Shown: one piece after another, positions 38,566-52,901 of the stretch | How the letters are laid out: the number at the start of each line of letters is the position of its first letter | How positions within the stretch are numbered: the first letter of the stretch is position 1 | Source of the DNA: Chamaea fasciata | Taxonomy: Eukaryota > Chordata > Aves > Passeriformes > Sylviidae | DNA: 64,000 nucleotides | Assembly (NCBI GenBank): GCA_029207755.1 | Contig: JARCOQ010000006.1 | Location: 72,886,093 to 72,950,092, forward strand | Direction: 5' to 3' | The notes under the pieces: model-generated | What the model was told of the DNA's origin: nothing | The model's input: only the letters and a program-made list of their open reading frames with translations | Databases searched by the model: none | Position numbers and translations under genes: made by a program

Positions 38566-41500
38566 GTTATGAGGACAAGAAGCATTAATTTACTGTCCCT
38601 GCACTTTCAAAAAATTATCTGTAATTTCCCCTAGAAACTGAGAGCTTACTTTCCCTATGTGCTCTTGGAACAAGTGCAAAGCAAATCATCAAAAAAAGCA
38701 ACTCACAAAATATAAAAAATATACTCCATTCAAGTGACTTGAACAATTTCACTGTCTACAGTCATTTGAAGACTGAATCCTGAGCTGCACTTGAAGGGAG
38801 GAAAAAGAAAGATCTTGAAAAATAACTTGGCCTTACCAAACTCTACCTCAAAATCTGCAAACACAGAGCTGTCCCTGACCTCAAGTCAACACTGTACATA
38901 AACCTGCCACTGTTCTCTAACCCTGAGCCATCAAAATAGGAATTCCTCCAAAGACGACTTATTTCTCAAAAAAAGTTATTTCAACTGCAAGCATACACTT
39001 AACTTACCTGCTGCATCATGCCAATCCTTAGTCTGAAGAAAAGAAACATAACCTGATTTCTGTTCTCACTCAGAGGCAAGATTTACAAAACATCATGTTG
39101 ATGTCTTATCAGAGTGCTTTTCGCTGACCGCTTCTTTTTAGCTAACCTCAAACCACTATGAGCAAAAGAGAAAACAATGGCTGATAACCAAAGCACAGAA
39201 AGACATTTTTCAATTTTAAGAATAAACTTGAATTTGGAGTTTTGGGCAGATCACTTTGACATAGATTCTGTTTTCCATGATATTTTCAGTCAATTTCTCC
39301 AGCTTCCCACCACATATACATAAATCAGACACACACTTTCTTAATTATTGCAGGGAGTGGCATTATAAATCTCTGCTTTTCCCAAGATCTACAACCTCAT
39401 AAAATTAAAATAATGTGCATCATCTCTCTTGCATAGCTTCTGGCATATCATTTTTGCTCTCCTTCCAGCATAATTGAATACTCGGTGGGATATTTGTAGT
39501 AATAGTCATCAGTCTCTCTAATGAAAGAAGTCTGGAAAAAATATGGCAGTTTAACTATCAGATGCCATTTCATAAAAAGAAACGTTAATGTTTTCCAAGT
39601 GCATATAATGTTCTTAATATTATTAAACTTGGGACCTGTTGGTGAAAGCATTTGTATATTGGGCCATCAGGACTGGAGCTAAAACTATTTGGAGCAAATG
39701 GGAGTAATTTACAGTGAATTTTTTGACTTTTCCCTATCACCAACATACCCACATAAGTGACAGCATGGACAAGGGCTGCTCTCAGGCGAGTTGCCCATGC
39801 CCCTTTTTACTGCCTAATAAACCTACACTGTAACTCTATAAGCATAACCTCTGAATACCAGGTGATATTTAATTACACAAGCAACCCCAGTGATTTAAGT
39901 CATATTTAACAGGGGTAAGAGTCTATTCCTCATGGACAAAATTTAGAAATCTAGAAGTTAACTTGCTTTCCTATTTTAGCTCCTGGTTACCAAACATTTT
40001 ACTGATTTGCTTATTGGTTTCCCACTACAAATGCAGATGCATTCTGTTCAAATCTCTATCTTAAACTCATAAACTGATAGCAGCTCTGAGTTTCTATTTG
40101 AGTACAAGTTACTATTTTATAGAGTTGATCGTATTACATAAACCACAGAAAAAAGGCTGCTTACAAAATGTGGCAATAAGCACTGAAGATAAATCTTGGG
40201 CATTAAGATAAACACAGTGTAATATAAGTTTGATTGAAATTGACTGGAGATGCTGCCACTCAGAATTACTCTAAATTCAGCAGAGTAATTCAATCTTGAA
40301 CAAAAGAACAAAGAAACAAAAGAAACTCTTTGCATAGTAGTTACTGACTTCTGGGAGGTCAGTTCTAATGGGAACTGGGAGTAAACCCTGGGAGAGTAAA
40401 GCACCACAACACACACTGAATTTTGAAATTTCTCTGAAATTTCCAAAATCCAGATCCAAGCCATGCTTTAGAAATACACAGCCAGCAAAACTGTTCCTTT
40501 GAAGAACTCAGATATGATTTTCACCAAAATTCTTATCTAGAAGCCTCTCTTTTTACCTCCCACATTTAGTGTAGCTACCACCGTGTTCACTACTCAGTGT
40601 ATTTGATCAGCAAATCATCAAGTTCAGTAGAGATGCAGTAGAAATTAAGGTAACAGGACACTGATTTTCCCAAGAGCTTCTCCATGACAAATATGGTATT
40701 TAATAACATGACTCCATTGCCCAACCTGGAATTTTATGCTCCCTCTGAGCATGACATATCTTGCACCTATGAAGTCAATCAAATGCCAATGTTAATTTTG
40801 CTTTTATTACCCAGGGCCACTAGAGCAGTTTCAGTAAAAATAATTTATACCAACTGTTTCCAGTTAATGGAAATTCAAAGTCTTCAGACAGTGTTTTTTA
40901 TTTCTGGTGCTTGAATTCTCAAAGAAATAGTGAAGTATAATTGATACCATATGCTTTTTATTGTTTTCCACATGAAAGAATCACAATTTCCAGTGGATCA
41001 TCGAATTCTGCTGTGGCACTGTGCCAAATCATCAAACACCAAAGTCACATGAGATGAAGGTACAGTGTTCAAAGCAGGAATAGCATGTATCATAACTTGG
41101 AATTGAAGCTTTATTTCAGTTTGTTTGAGTACACCCAGACAAGAAATTTTCTGGGGTTTTCTGCAGTCTACAAAGCATCTCCTTGTAAATTTTGGAACAA
41201 GCTCAAGAAAATGTGCAAATATTCATCATCAAACAACAGGATTACAAAACACAATCAGTTCAAAAAGTACATTACAGTGGAGCCAAGCCAATGTTTCAGA
41301 CACTTCAGAAATGTTAATAACCATCAAATGTGAAATTAACTGCACCTACCATATTTCAGGAATATCACCGACACAAAATAGTCTCTTTGTCCCACAGTTG
41401 TGCCTGCAGAAGCATCATGTTTGCTGATTGTTTTGAGTATTAATTTAATCTGCTTTACTTGTCTGCTTCAAAAAAATCACAGCTAAAGGGCTATTTTTAG

Positions 41501-44500
41501 AAAATCTTGCAAATCTTTCGGCTTTGGGAAACAAAATGCACTTTGCCTGCAAGTCTACAGCAGGCTGAGTAACTGGATCTTTTTATCATTTTCAACTGAT
41601 TTTGTGATACTACTTTCCACCTTTACTTCTGCTGTATCATTTCAAGCTGAGAACTTCTGGAAGGAGAACATCACTTTCATGATTTGTGAAAACACACAAT
41701 GGAGAAATTAGACACACATTCAGGAAGTACAATTCCAGCAGCACAGGACAATCAAAAACCAAGGTGTGAGACTAGCCACAAAGTCACAGGAATGGCTTTT
41801 AGCTTGGATAAGGCTTCAAAAAGACAGGAGACAGCTTCCCTTCTCTCAAAGTTTGATCTTCATATAATAAAAGGAACAATATAACACAGGGAATAATCAA
41901 GCACCAGGAATAAATCTGGAGTTATAAAGTCTGAACTTCTTATAGGGGTATTGCACATGCATTTATCATCAGCACAGCAACTTCTCTTTTTCGTGTCATG
42001 TACAAAACCATTTCTAAATAATGGACATATCACCAAAAGAATTCACCAAAAGCTGAGGAACCAAAACTTCCATGTAAAAATTCATGATGCCAATAATACC
42101 AAAAGAAGTTCAACTGGCATATTTCATCCAACGATAGGACTTTTGAAGAGAATCAGGAACCCAGGATGATTTTATCTCTCTACTTCTCAGGCAGGAAATT
42201 TAATTTTTTGCCTTCTGGAAAGGTTTCAGTTGCAAAGACTTTTGAAAGAACATAATGACAGTACGACCTAAATTGATGGTTTTAAAGAGGAAATACTAAA
42301 TTTATGGCAGGGACTACACTATAATCTAATATCTTGGCCTTTGTTAGAGGCAGAACAAACATCACCCCAGGGCTTGAATGACTCTGGGGACAATTTGAGA
42401 ATCTGTCACCATGGCTCCTCCAGGTCACAGATGAATTGACGGAAAAAGCAACCCTCCCCCAAAACATGAGCAGGCAAAGAACTCTAAGAAAGAGTCTCCT
42501 TAGTTCTTTCTGCAAAAAATACATAAAATGGCAATCTTGCTGTTTTAAAGTTTTCCCTATTTTTTGCCTTTCTGCACACTCTCTTGTTCATATATAACTT
42601 AGCCATGAAGTTAATTTTTGAAAACGTCTCAGGGAGTTTCTGGAATCTGCTGGCAGAATACACATAGCTCAGCATAGAACAAGGCCCCCAACATTTCTCA
42701 CAACAAAATGAAAACGTACACACCTGAGAAACATTACTTTTTCCTTGTACATGATCATCAAGGCAGGAATGAGAATGCTTCATTTTTTCTTGAGGGAAGA
42801 GAACATCTTCCAGAAATTCTCATTCTGATGAAAGAATCAGAGATTTACCCACCTGCCATCTCTACAGAGCAGTATCTGCTGTAATATAAGATGCAAAAAT
42901 AGTAGTAGTAATGCATATGAGATGCAAATCAAAATTTTAGCTATCAAATATGTACAAATATAAATCTAGTGCTAATACCTACCTGCTAAGGTTTTACATT
43001 CAAGAGGACATTTTATATTGGTCTATTTTTTTAATTGGTTATGAATACAGTATTACCCTTGCAGCTATTGTATTTTCGTTCTCCTCATCTATTTACTTTT
43101 TTGTTGTTGTGGTGGTTTTAAAATTACGCATTCCTGGGTGTCTGCCTAAGGGAATTTGAACATTCTTAAAGAATGGGGGATGTTTAGGTCTGTCTCAGCA
43201 AGGGGAAATAAGATGTGGTTTTGGTGGAAATTGCTTTAGAGAAAATAAAAGGATTGGAGAGGAATCTGAAGTATTAAACCCCATGTAAGTCCAGCTCCCT
43301 GTTGTGAATTCAGCAGCAGTTTACAACCAGTTTTGGTCTGTATCTTGCCCTCATTTTCTAAAATAATTTGTATTTATGTGAAACACATATCAACTTCACC
43401 CTGTAAAAATGTTTAAACCTCTCACAAATGAGCTTCTGTGTAAATACTGTTGGATAAACAATACCCAAAGAAGTCAAGACACTGTAACAAATAATTGGAG
43501 ATGATGGCAATGAAATGCTTTTGCCTGGGGCAAATAAATTAATAATCTTGTTGTTGTACTGTACCTTCTCAAATGAAAAATGCTTGTCTTTACTATTTAT
43601 TTAGACACATGCAATGAGATGAAGGCAGGGTTTCTGTAAAATCCCCTGGAGGAAGCTAACACAATAGAGCCAACACATTGGGGTCTGGGGTTTGGTTCTG
43701 ATGTTTTGTTCTTGTATGTGTTTCCAGCTCTGCATACATAAGGTAAAAAGCAAGACAACTCAATTCTCCAGCAGAAATTTTGCCACTTGGCTTGAGAGAT
43801 GGCAAGGCATTCATTAGTTTATTGTCACTCCTATATCCTGCCTCCTTAAAATTTTTATTTGAGGGAGGCACTAGCAGCAATACATGCTGATGATGAATAC
43901 ACTCCACTCCTTCAGGTGTACTCTGAGGATTTACTATGCTAAATGTGCTTTCAAGCCATAGGTGTATAGCCTTTGTTTCTATATATTGTTATATATGTCT
44001 GACACATTGTATTCCCTCTTGTAGCACAGAACCCATCTGGAAATGCTTCCAGGTGTACACAGTTCCTATTTCTTCGTTGAGTATGTTCAACAGAATGTCC
44101 AAGACAAATGGGAGGAAGCACAGACTTTTAAAAATAAACAAATGGAGCACAAGACAGTTTTCAGCTTTGTGCCACTTGTCCAACCCCGGCTACACAACTG
44201 AATTAACAACATTTTTGCCAGATATCTGAGGAATCTCTGCCTGCTCATTTACTCCTGCTTACAGTGGAATATTTAACAGGCTATCAATTCTGTGGAAAGG
44301 ACAATGCAATTTCACCTCGTTACTGCTGCACACCCATCATGGTCAACTCCTTTCTTTGTGCTCCTTAGCAGCCTGTAACAGCTCTGGACTTCAGGGCCAA
44401 CAGCACAAATGCAATTATCCAATCTCTCCAATTACTTCACACTCTCCTGTGAGAATATTCTGAGCCATCTGCTGTCAGCACCAGCAGGACTGCAGTCCCT

Positions 44501-47500
44501 GGAAGCATGTCAAATATCTCAGGGTCAAAGAACACAAAACTCTCTTTTCCCAAATGTTGGTCACGACGTGGCCTTGCAAGTCACAGCTCTCACAATCCCA
44601 TCCCAAACACAATCCATGCCCACATCTCATCATGAGAGCCAGGAGCTGCGTGGTGCTAAGACATTAGATTTTTCACTTTAACTTCTTTTCACCATGGATC
44701 AGTGCAGATAGTGAGTGAATGTACTGTCCATTTTTAAAAGGTGTGTGTTTCCCTGCTGAACTCTGCTTTAGCACTTAATTTGCTTGAACACAATCAAGCA
44801 CAGGGAAGGGACAGCCCATGTGAGCATGAAGGAATGATTCCCTGAGACTGTCACCGCTGCTAACAGATGGAGCAGAGCTGTCACCAAAGCAAGAGAGACT
44901 TAAATCCCAGCTGGGAGCCCAGGGATTCCCCAAACTCCCTCATCCAGGAGACAGATGATGAACCAGTTTCCCACGTGCCTGCTTAGCCACACTGTGGGGA
45001 AGATAATCCTGACAGTTTTTGCATTAAACAGCTCCAAGCTTCAGACACAACTGGCTTAGTAAGTCTCATCAAGGAGTTACAGCTGGGACTAGAGGTGGTC
45101 AGAGGTGGATTTGGCATTTATTTCTCTTTTTTTTTCCTGAAAAAGGTAATATTTCACTGCCATAGAAGCTAATGAAAAAAGACCCAGGTGCCAGAGCATG
45201 CCTTGTTCACTTTAGTAAGCAGAGCACCAGTTTGGGACTTTGGAACACTGCCCTGGTACAAGGGTCTTGCATCCTTCTCCAGAAACCCTCTGCTTAACTT
45301 AGGGCAATATAGACTGTAGAGGGAAAATAAACCAAAATGCCAGAGTTTTCTCTGGAATAAGAGAGGATTATAAAATTACACTAGAGTACCAACAGAGAAG
45401 ATCAAATTCAATTTTGGCATCTAGAGCCAAACTCTGCAACACTAGCAGTTTTTGGCTCTCTTTCAGCTTATTTAGACAGTAGCACTGACTCTGCAATTAC
45501 ATTTTTCAGGATGGCAAAGTAGTTATTATCTCGCCCTCTTTTATTCACATTTGTCACAGCAACTTTAATCAAGCACAGAAATGTTATACAAGATAAATGT
45601 GACTGAGCAAATCTGAAACTCAGCATCACTTTTTTTTCCCTTTCAAGACAGCAGATAAAGACAAAAATGTTAATGGAAGATTAACTTGATTAATAAAAAC
45701 ATCTGCAGACTTAATGCTGGAAAAAAGCAAAACTCCTCCTTTGATCATTTTACTAGGAACTATATCAATATAGTGATAAATGTCCCATTTTTCTAACAAA
45801 GTAACATGAAGGACACAGCTGAGATATACATTGTTATATATGCAGAGAACCTAGTAAAACACCTCAGATGATCTAGAAGTGTAATATTGTGTTAATGAGG
45901 AACTATGTCTGATAAATACTGATGATACTGGAAAGCTGTAGGAGAAATATATCGATGCTGGCATTGTCCAAGCCAATTAGAAAACTCACCTGATAGCACT
46001 GATCCCCAAAATAGGAAACCATATCAGGGATTTCCAGCTAATAGCCTTCCTAACTGAAACTGAAAAGGTAGCAAAAGCTCAAGGCTGCCAGACAGCACCA
46101 CAGATTTCCATCCATATACAGGAAGGCCAAATGGGTTTCGTAAGTCACGTGCTAAAAGCAGGGTTCAAGGAATTATTCAGTTAATACCTGAGCTCTGATC
46201 ATCTGAATGCTCTTCAGAATCCTCTCACAGGTTTGCAGAAAAGCACTGAGCAGTCCTTTTTAACATCTTGTAGCAGTTCTCCAACAAATGCTGCCTGGGA
46301 CTGACAGCATCCATAAGGCTTGAAATACAGTGCCCTGGTAGAAGAGGTAGACATAAATCCTGTCCCTTTCAGCAAAAACCATGAGTGCCTCAAGGATGTC
46401 TGCTTCCTCTCCTTTTAACTTCTCCATGGAGACAGGCACTCCTTACGCATTTTATGTCCATATTCTGTATTATGCTACAGATAAAATATTGCTAATCAGA
46501 TCTTCAGGTAAGCAGAACAGCTGCAACCAATGTCATAGCTAACATGACATGATTGAGAGGAAATAAATATGCTTTCAGGGCTCTTCTGTACTTCACCTGT
46601 TCTAGTTCACTTTGGTGAACATTCTCCATTCATATATTGTATAAACCACACCAGTATTTTTCGATCATGCATGATGCTGATTAAGCATATTGTGGACTAA
46701 ATCATAGCAAAAGATGTGAGGTTATAACAGGATAATGAAAAGAGTATTGAAATCAAGAATACCTGTAGACAGGTAACAATACAGAGTAGTTTTCATCTGG
46801 TTTTGGGAGATCAGCATCTATGCTCTCACCATATATTTTATATCTTACCCTCGTTTTCCCTTTTCCCACCATTCTTGCAAGACCAATTCTCCAGCAATGT
46901 TTTTGGTCACCACGCACCAGTAACTACATTTCTCCATGTGGAATTCCTGCACACACATTTCCTTAGCATTTCCTGACAGGCTGCCTGTGCGCCGGCTCTT
47001 TCATTTCAACTGTTCCACCTGCTGTCTACAAAATAACCAACAACAATTTTAAAAAGACCCGATTATTATTGCCCAACCTCAACCTCCACTACACCCAGGA
47101 GAGTCTCCCTCATGCGCTTCATAGGAACAGGCTCTGGCCAACAGAGGACTTTTGAAAATCCCCTCCTCAGCAACAGCAGGGAAGCCACCATAATCACATT
47201 AAGAAAGATCAGAAACATATAGCACCTGTTAGCCAGGTGAAGGAGGGAAACATTTAAAATATATGGGAAGCTGGACTGGAGCAAAACACACATCCGAATC
47301 AATATGATTATCATATGTTCTCCCTTTATTCTAAAATGGTAGCTTATATACACTTAGAAATAGTTTACAGTTACAAGTATTTCTCATTGGTACACATCAT
47401 AGGGAAAAATGCAAACAAACACTATTTATCTTATTCTTAAGGTGGCTAAAATGTTCACTCTACAAACTGTACTTATTAATACCTAAAAACCCCTTGTCCC

Positions 47501-50500
47501 TTGTGAACATCTTAAGATGATTTTCTAACCGCACCACAGGCTTCAGAGGCCTTGAATCTGGGGCCCAGACTGGGGTAGCTCATGCCCTCTCTCTCTCTAA
47601 GAAATCCTGCTGCAGCCAGGTCTTTTCCAAGTTAAGACCCCAACCCAGCAAAAATGATAGAGAGCCTGACCTCTGCCCTATGTGGAGATGATCACAGGAG
47701 TGAGGGCAGCATCTCTAAACAAATCCTTATGCACCCTCCACAAAGACTGCACAAGGCAGTGCAGAGAACAAAAAGGAGCCACAACAACACTCTGTTCCAT
47801 ATTCTTCCAGGAATATATTCTCTTTTGTTTGAATACAATCAGGTCTTCTTTACCTTCTGATTACTTGCTCTCAGATCACCAAGCAAGACACAATAAATAA
47901 ATCTGCATTTATTATTATTAATTAAATCATATTATAAGAATTTAGCATTATGAGAGAAGGACAAACACTCCTACCATTGCCTGTTTTTCTGCTAGTTGTT
48001 CCTACATTGGTTTATTTTCTGGCAAAAAAGTAGTATTCACACAAACAGTGGAAACCATCCTCCAAACAGCACAATATTCCATTAGAAAAGCAAGGCTTCC
48101 TAAGCGGTGATAATATACAACAGAGCACAGGAGTCACTGGTGTCAGCTGCTGCTGCTGCTATGGAATTGCTTGGAAAACATTTCTTACCCCTCTGGCAAG
48201 GCTGAGTTCGTGCTGTGAGCTGAACAACCAAGTTTCAATTGGGAATTCTGCCCACAGGAAAGGCACATATCACACAAAGGAATAAATAAAACCTCAATTT
48301 TCTGTCCAAAAACAAACCTCATCAGGAAACTTTCTCTCAACCTTTGCACAGAGTGCAAAGGCTCACTGTGGGCAGCACTCAGTTGTGTAAACAGGGGTGT
48401 GCAGTGGCATTTTGGGTGACCCAGGCTATGTCTCCTTGTCTCCATGAAGCTGACAAATGAGCCAGGACCTCGTGCCCTTCTGGGCAAATGCAGGCCCAAG
48501 AGAGTTGTCCTGGGGCATCCTCCAGAGCACAGCAGGGATAAATGCTCAGGAAACCAAATCCCACCCACGGTGCATGACTCGCCAGTATCAGGGCCTGCAG
48601 TGTGGGGTCTGTTACAATCAATTCATCTTCTTTGCTGGCTGCTTTTTGTTATAGAAACAATCTGACCAGAGCAGGTACAAAAAGATGAAGGAGAAAAACA
48701 GACAGATAATATGGACTGAAGTGTAGAGTCCTGAAATATCTAGACAGGATATTTGAGGCAAAAGAAATCCTGGTGGGAAGACGCGCCTTCCCAGGCATCT
48801 GCTCCTGCTCTTGTCATTCACATTTGCATTTACTTTCTGTCTCACCTTGCAGCATGGAGCAGCACCTGAGTGCTGCACAGCGGTAACAGGTGGTGATAAT
48901 CCCACAGATTTCCTTTAAAATATTATGGGAAATGAAGTTTTCACTTCTTGGCCCACACTACTCATGGAAGAATGTGCAAGAATAAGGAGGACAGCTGGGT
49001 GGGGAGGATCTGCTTCTGATTAGAAGGGAGGGATATTGTGCACTTTGCATGAAGGCTTCAAGACCAGAAATCATCCTATGCCAAGGCTGGCATCTGCCTC
49101 TGAATTTTAATCTTACTGACTCCACAGCCACCTAATTCCAGCTGATGTACTTAGGGGCAGCTGATGCTCTGCTCTCCCTATACATGTTCTGTGTACAGCA
49201 GTGCTCAGCCATTTTGGAGGCATTGTGTTCTTCCTGCACTTGGAAAAAAGTGAGCACAAAGAATTTATCTCTCTACTCTTTCTGAGCACAGAGAACAATA
49301 CAAATGTCTTGAAGATATCAAAAGACTTACTTCCTGAGTTAGTTCAGAATGATTTTCTAAGAGCTTGCCACAGCTGATACTCAAAATAAATCAATTTGCA
49401 AACAATACTGTGCAAAGGTCCTCAGTTAAACTGCCAGTTGCATCTGAGAAAACAGGCATTACATGTCTCTATCCCATAAATTCCCAAAAATTTTCCACTG
49501 CTGCTTTGCAGTGGAAGCTCCACAAAACTCAGGAACTTAGAGCCATAAATACAGCAGGGAGGTGCAATTAAACACCTCCCAGTCTAAGCCATGGGTTTTA
49601 CACTCATTTTGCAGCAGTACCAGTTACATCCAGCACAGGCAAGCAATGAATCAGTTGTTCCGTGCTGCGTTGGCACTCAGACAACAGGAGCTATCTGACT
49701 ATCAGTGGAATCTCATTTCATTTAAGGAGAGGATAATGTTTTGTCCCCCTTCCAAGGAAATCCCAGAGGAATTTATGTTCCAGAATGGACTCCAAAGCAA
49801 ACACCCAAAGTGATGATGCACTGATATACCTTCAAACCTGAAAACCACAGCAGATGAAACTGCACAGCCCTTTCCCAGTTTAAGGTCTGAGCAGTGGGAT
49901 TGCTAACTCAGACCAAGAGCTGGGCTCTGCTGCTCCAAGGATCAGTGCTAGTTTATCTACACAGTACTGAGTTGCACATTATGGCTGCTCCAAGCCAGAG
50001 CAAACTCAAAGAGGTCTTTGCACTCCTCTTCCAGTTACTTTTGTCCTAACTTTGAGTACAGGCCTATAAAGAAACCCAAGCAGCAAAAGTAGAGGGGTCA
50101 ATGCCATCAAGCAGCAAGGCTCAATGGGTAGGCATTCAGCCTTCTTCAAGAGAAGACATGACAAACTCAGAGCATGCTGAGCTCTACTAGTGTTAAGTAA
50201 TGACACCATTCAGGAGGAAAAAAAACAGAAAAATTCTCAATGGTATTCCAAACACAATTTCATTAAATGCCTAACACCACATGCACAAACGTAATTGCCC
50301 TGATAAAGGAAGCAATGATGCCATTAATGCTAAATCTCCTCAAGCCTGGAGCCACTTTCAGAGGCTCAAGCTGAGTATGTTGATTCCAAGAGACCAGTAT
50401 TTGAGGCTACAGGCAGGAAAAGGGAGACATTACCAGCTCCACGTCCTTGTCTGGGCAGAAGGCATGTGAGAACTTTGATGTGGATGCAGAATACAGGCTG

Positions 50501-51642
50501 CTTAATCTCATGTCAGGGTTCCAGTTTACTTTGCTTCCAGCTTCACATGCAACACATGTTCAGTTGTTAGAGGTTTTCTGCAGATTACCTCACTGTAACA
50601 AGTGACCTCATGAACTTGCTCTGCTAATTCAAGAGGATTAGCGACATTTCCTCGACATTTCTTTGAACTCCTACTAAAGGATGGGCTGTTGAACAGAAGT
50701 ACATCGTCCTGTGAAAATTATAGAAAATAGGTTTTGGTATCTGTTAAAAACATGTGCAGCAGCAGGAAGCCTCCTGTTACAAGAGGGAATTACTTCTGAT
50801 ATCGCAGAGAACTTTGATCAAACCCTTTTTCTCTGTGGAAGTATTGACCCCTATTGTCTTAAGCAGTTCCAGTGGCTGAGCAACTTCAGCTTCAATTACT
50901 CCAGCATGGCTTTGATAGATCACAGAATCAAGCAGCCACAGTAAATTATTCAGAGTTCTAGATCATAGCTGTTTCCAAAGTATTCCCACAGAACTTCAGG
51001 ATTTTGGGTATTTAGCAGTCTACAAACAAGACTTTTTTGTATTTTAAAGAAATATCTACCTTTAATTAGAGGACGAGCAAACCATGCTCCCTTTTTTGTT
51101 TTAGATTTTTAATGTGCTATCTCCCACTGTAGCAATCATTTAATGTTTTGTTTTATTGTTGAGATTTGGAAACAGAAAACTCTAAGGAGAATGAACTGAG
51201 GAGCAGACAAAAACCAAATTAAACAAAAAGTGCAGCACAAAACCAATGTCTCTTTTTAACCTGAAAATTGTCCCATATGATTGTTAAGACAGTCTTTGCC
51301 GCAATATCAGAAGCAGAGGTTCATAAAGAAACCCAGGGGTCCTTCCTTTGCCACTTTGGGATTCAGAGCCTAGGGCTATAAAATCAGCTTTTCCAGGGGT
51401 AGAGAGCCACAAAACACACTTAAAAGGAAGTTATGCACCTGCCTTCCTTCCTCTCTCCTCAGAATGGCACATACCAAACTGTAACCAACTTTTTTAATCC
51501 AGGCCATTCCTCTGCAAAACCAGAGGGCAAAGCTCAGTCCATATAATGTGTATGTTATAAAAGTTTTTAAAAAAACAAAAAACAACAAACAAACAGAAAA
51601 TGTATCTTCTCCAAGCACACATTGTGCTTTATACAATTGTTC

Positions 51643-51735
51643 TTGGTTCCCCGCTCTTGTCTTTCTCTTCTTGTTGGTTCCCCGCTCTTGTCTTTCTCTT
51701 CTTGTTGGTTCCCCGCTCTTGTCTTTCTCTTCTTG
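51643..51735. repeat. Minisatellite: three exact copies of a 31-bp unit
   Basis: Three head-to-tail 31-bp units without mismatch (starting 51643, 51674 and 51705), pyrimidine-rich on the plus strand. The unit length is not a multiple of three, so each copy is read in a different frame and the minus-strand open frame through it (51376-51753) is not evidence of a repeat protein. Confidence 0.95.
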
Positions 51736-52365
51736 AACTGCAGAGAAGACCACTTGTCTTATGTGTGTACAGCCCTTAGCTCAGCTGCCAAGGACCTCCA
51801 GGCTATACTGAAATGTAGAAGACAAATAAGATAATGGAACACACACACTCAGGGTCAGTCTCAGCAAATCTCTTGATCAAGTAACTTCTCTGAAACAATC
51901 AGCCCTTTAAAAGAAGCATGCAGCTTTTTGCTGAGTTTTGTAAAATTTGTTTTATATATATAGAAAGATGGGTAGTGGTGGTGTGAAAATTAAGTGTTGT
52001 GTCACTCCAAGAATCTGACACAAAAAAATACAATATACTGTTATCGTATAAATCCAACCTAGGCTGGAAACTGGCCAGTGCTGCACCATTTGAAATTCAG
52101 TTTGCATACTGTCACTTATTTAAATCTAAGGGTAACACTACATATCAAAAGCAGATTATTCACATATGGGGAAAATAAAATAAAGGAAAAAATAATTACA
52201 AAAACATAGCCAAATCCTAAGTTAAACCAAATCCAAATAATAATCTCCGGGCAAGCATTAATTATGTGGTCAATTGAAAAGCCACTGCTGCAACTGTGGC
52301 CTGGGGGACAGGGATGGGAGTGCTCTGTTGATCAAATAAGCCACAATACTCAATGCAAATTTAAT
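51736..52365. other. Non-coding stretch before LTR 3
   Basis: AT-rich unique sequence with nothing recognised. Confidence 0.5.
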
Positions 52366-52370
52366 ACTAC
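52366..52370. repeat. 5-bp target-site duplication, left (ACTAC)
   Basis: ACTAC directly precedes the terminal TG of the LTR and recurs at 52897-52901. Confidence 0.75.
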
Positions 52371-52464
52371 TGTCCTGGGTTGAAGTATATTCTATCACCA
52401 TCTTCATGAACTGTTGAAACCAGGTGAGGCAGTGCTCCCTGCCTCCTCCACTCTGGCTTATCTT

Positions 52465-52548
52465 CTGTTAATGGGCCCATCAGCACCTTTGCTACACAGC
52501 TCACAGATAACCCCCTCCTGGACTACCTCCTGTTAATGGGCCCATCAG
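52465..52548. repeat. 19-bp direct repeat inside LTR 3 at 65-bp spacing
   Basis: CTGTTAATGGGCCCATCAG occurs at 52465-52483 and 52530-52548 without mismatch. Each copy contains the 10-bp palindrome ATGGGCCCAT. Duplicated blocks upstream of a TATA-like site are typical of LTR enhancers. Confidence 0.9.
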
Positions 52549-52620
52549 GCCTTATCACATGACTCACCATCCCATTGTGGGATGCTCCGCCCAGAGGGAG
52601 AAACCAAGCATTCCAGCCTG

Positions 52621-52628
52621 GATATAAG
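52621..52628 (+). promoter_or_regulatory. TATA-like element of LTR 3
   Basis: GATATAAG lies in the middle of the LTR in the position expected for its promoter. Activity today is unknown. Confidence 0.4.
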
Positions 52629-52839
52629 CTGAGACTCTGAACACCAGAGGGGCGCTTACCCACTGGATTCCCAGAGGACCCGAGCTACCAGACCTTTCTA
52701 CAGGATCACTGCTTCAGGAAGACCACCTCATCTGGACTGCTTCCATCACTACGCTCAGGTTGTATTCTGACTCTGTCAGCGGTCTTTTGTATTATTGCAT
52801 CGATTTTATTTTACTTTCTTTCCTTTTTTCTTTTTTCCT

Positions 52840-52845
52840 ATTAAA
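52840..52845 (+). terminator. ATTAAA polyadenylation signal of LTR 3
   Basis: ATTAAA lies about 50 bp before the right end of the LTR, after a T/C-rich stretch, in the position expected for the R-region signal. Confidence 0.45.
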
Positions 52846-52896
52846 TTGTATCTCTGACTTGGAGCCTCTCATTTGTTTTGCCTTCAAACTACTACA

Positions 52897-52901
52897 ACTA
52901 C
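52897..52901. repeat. 5-bp target-site duplication, right (ACTAC)
   Basis: This matches 52366-52370 and directly follows the terminal CA. Confidence 0.7.

Larger units (their letters stand above)
33705..51642. other. Long non-coding stretch
   Basis: No gene, RNA or transposon family was recognised. Composition is mostly AT-rich with a GC-richer block at about 48180-48620, where overlapping frames are open on both strands (for example minus 48185-48568) without any recognisable product. Motif-rich candidate at 38115-38275. A small CTG run lies near 48148. Confidence 0.5.
52371..52896 (+). mobile_element. Solo LTR of an endogenous retrovirus (second family)
   Basis: This 526-bp element begins TGTCCTGGGTT, ends ACA and is flanked by ACTAC on both sides. 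It is unrelated by eye to the LTRs at 9394 and 17631. A TATA-like GATATAAG (52621-52628) followed about 210 bp later by ATTAAA (52840-52845) gives a plus-strand order of U3, R and U5. It contains a 19-bp block repeated at 65-bp spacing (52465-52483 and 52530-52548). The 5-bp duplication fits an ERVL-like element. ACTAC also occurs by chance at two overlapping places just before the right end, so the exact right border rests on the CA rule. No retroviral genes are attached. Confidence 0.82.

Noticed and set aside
51376..51753. Minus-strand frame with apparent repeated charged residues
   Set aside because: It reads through the 31-bp minisatellite, whose unit is not a multiple of three, so the resemblance between copies is partial and non-functional.
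52640..52660. Possible CTCF site within LTR 3
   Set aside because: GGGGCGCT matches part of the motif, but the CCA core is wrongly spaced.
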